From an uncultured Lacinutrix sp. (lineage in GTDB: Bacteria > Bacteroidota > Bacteroidia > Flavobacteriales > Flavobacteriaceae): DNA of 7,736 bases. The translations under genes and the position numbers were made by a program. The stretch lies in NCBI GenBank assembly GCA_937916035.1, contig CALGIH010000191.1, positions 1 to 7,736 on the forward strand, written 5' to 3'. Below the pieces are notes generated by a model, which worked only from the letters and a program-made list of their open reading frames with translations, was not told the origin of the DNA and made no database searches. Within the stretch, counting starts at the first letter, position 1; each line of letters starts with the position of its first letter. Below, in pieces: positions 7,098 to 7,736 of the stretch.

Positions 7098-7364
7098 TTA
7101 GTTGTTATTAATTCGTTTCAAATGTGCTTCAACATTCACTGGCTTGTGTACTATTTTTGCTGAAACAGGATGTTTTTGTAATAATTCGTTTGGTCGTATT
7201 GGTCGATTTTCAAATCCTCCTCCACAGTTAGGACATACACGCTGTAACACATTTTTAACACACTCTTTACAATAGGTGCATTCAAACGTACAAATCATCG
7301 CTTCACTAGAATCGTGTGGCAATGATTTATTACAATGTTCGCATGTTGGTCTTCTTTCTAACAT
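7098..7364 (-). CDS. DUF1272 domain protein, small cysteine-rich probable zinc-binding protein
   Basis: An 88-residue protein matching the DUF1272 pattern: it begins MLERRPTCEHCNKSLP, followed by the family-like core EAMICTFECTYCKECV and VCPNCGGGFENRPIRP. Eight cysteines (8, 11, 25, 29, 32, 35, 44, 47) sit in CxxC, CxxxCxxCxxC and CxxC spacing, enough for two structural zinc ions in a ribbon- or RING-like fold. The C-terminal tail after residue 60 is basic and without cysteines. No signal peptide is present, so it is likely cytosolic. The family function is not known to me; a protein- or nucleic-acid-binding or metal-related role is possible. It starts 21 nt after the DapA-family gene and ends 36 nt before the aldehyde dehydrogenase, so it is very probably co-transcribed with the hydroxyproline genes. 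The start ATG aligns with the usual family N-terminus (MLExRP). Confidence 0.85.
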   Translation of the reverse strand: MLERRPTCEHCNKSLPHDSSEAMICTFECTYCKECVKNVLQRVCPNCGGGFENRPIRPNELLQKHPVSAKIVHKPVNVEAHLKRINNN

Positions 7365-7385
7365 GTTTTTATATTATGCCAATGC

Positions 7386-7736
7386 TTACAAGTTTTTATA
7401 TTCAGGTAATTCTGGTCTTGTTTTTAATCCATTTTCAATCACACATAATACATGCCTTCTTTCTTCTCCAACAAGAGGTAATCGAGGTGCGCGAACATTT
7501 TCTGTTCCAATTCCTGTTGCCACTTCAGCCAGTTTGATATTTTGCACTAATTTAGGGTTTATATCTAACTCTAACAATGGTAAAAACCAACGATAAATTT
7601 CTATGGCTTCTTTAATTCTTCCTGCTTTTTGAAGTTCATAAATAGCAACAGTTTCTTTTGGAAATGCACAAACTAAACCTGCAATCCATCCATCAGCTCC
7701 CATTAACAAACTTTCTAGGGCAATGGTATCAACTCC
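7386..7736 (-). CDS. Dihydrodipicolinate synthase (DapA) family protein, probable 1-pyrroline-4-hydroxy-2-carboxylate deaminase (3' part only)
   Basis: The reading frame is open to the window edge, so the visible part is the last 116 residues of a protein that is normally about 300. It begins GVDTIALESLLMGADGWIAGL, the late-barrel segment of DapA-family enzymes, where the GADGxxxG loop is conserved, and continues into the helical C-terminal region (ELQKAGRIKEAIEIYRWFLPLLELD) and the NIKLAEVATGIGTENVRAPRLPLVGEE segment common in this family. The Schiff-base lysine and other catalytic residues lie outside the window. In hydroxyproline catabolism a DapA-family member deaminates 1-pyrroline-4-hydroxy-2-carboxylate to 2-oxoglutarate semialdehyde, the substrate of the aldehyde dehydrogenase downstream; this assignment rests on context. 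True dihydrodipicolinate synthase is less likely in this setting. An internal TTG or ATG near 7709-7703 is not the start. Confidence 0.85.
   Translation of the reverse strand, partial: GVDTIALESLLMGADGWIAGLVCAFPKETVAIYELQKAGRIKEAIEIYRWFLPLLELDINPKLVQNIKLAEVATGIGTENVRAPRLPLVGEERRHVLCVIENGLKTRPELPEYKNL

Noticed and set aside
7365..7402. 11-nt direct repeat GTTTTTATATT at 7365-7375 and 7392-7402 around the DapA-family stop codon
   Set aside because: It is AT-rich and short, likely by chance in this background; no operator-like symmetry or third copy was found.
7276..7596. Plus-strand open frames opposite DUF1272 and the DapA-family gene
   Set aside because: Antisense to genes with clear family signatures; no ribosome site or domain is visible.

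Overview
The window is an AT-rich stretch in which every gene lies on the minus strand with almost no space between genes. Protein style (Lys/Asn/Ile-rich), weak Shine-Dalgarno signals at most starts, and two intergenic repeats of a kind I recall from Flavobacteriaceae genomes suggest a marine or environmental Bacteroidota, probably a flavobacterium. This placement is inference; there is no rRNA or marker gene here.

Read in the direction of transcription (high to low coordinates), the layout is: the 3' part of a dihydrodipicolinate-synthase-family gene (7736-7386, cut by the window edge); a small DUF1272 zinc-type protein (7364-7098); a ketoglutarate-semialdehyde-type aldehyde dehydrogenase (7061-5478); a DUF885 putative metallopeptidase with an N-terminal export or anchor segment (5424-3703); a proline-racemase-family 4-hydroxyproline 2-epimerase (3710-2700); an exported S9 (DPP-IV-like) prolyl peptidase (2612-354); and the 5' part of a DadA-type FAD amino-acid dehydrogenase (353-1, cut by the other edge). 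Two junctions overlap or abut (ATGAGTAA, TAAATG). The largest gap is 87 nt, and no stretch over 300 nt lacks a gene.

Together the genes match the known bacterial route for trans-4-hydroxy-L-proline: epimerase to cis-4-hydroxy-D-proline, FAD dehydrogenase to pyrroline-4-hydroxy-2-carboxylate, DapA-family deaminase to 2-oxoglutarate semialdehyde, and aldehyde dehydrogenase to 2-oxoglutarate. The unusual part is the packaging: two predicted exported peptidases sit inside the operon, which suggests that the cell feeds on hydroxyproline-containing peptides (collagen-like or plant/algal cell-wall glycoprotein material) rather than only on the free amino acid. A DUF1272 protein of unknown role sits between two pathway enzymes. 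I see no mobile element, CRISPR array, tRNA or rRNA. The window is best described as a peptidase-coupled hydroxyproline catabolic operon, not a wholly new type of system.
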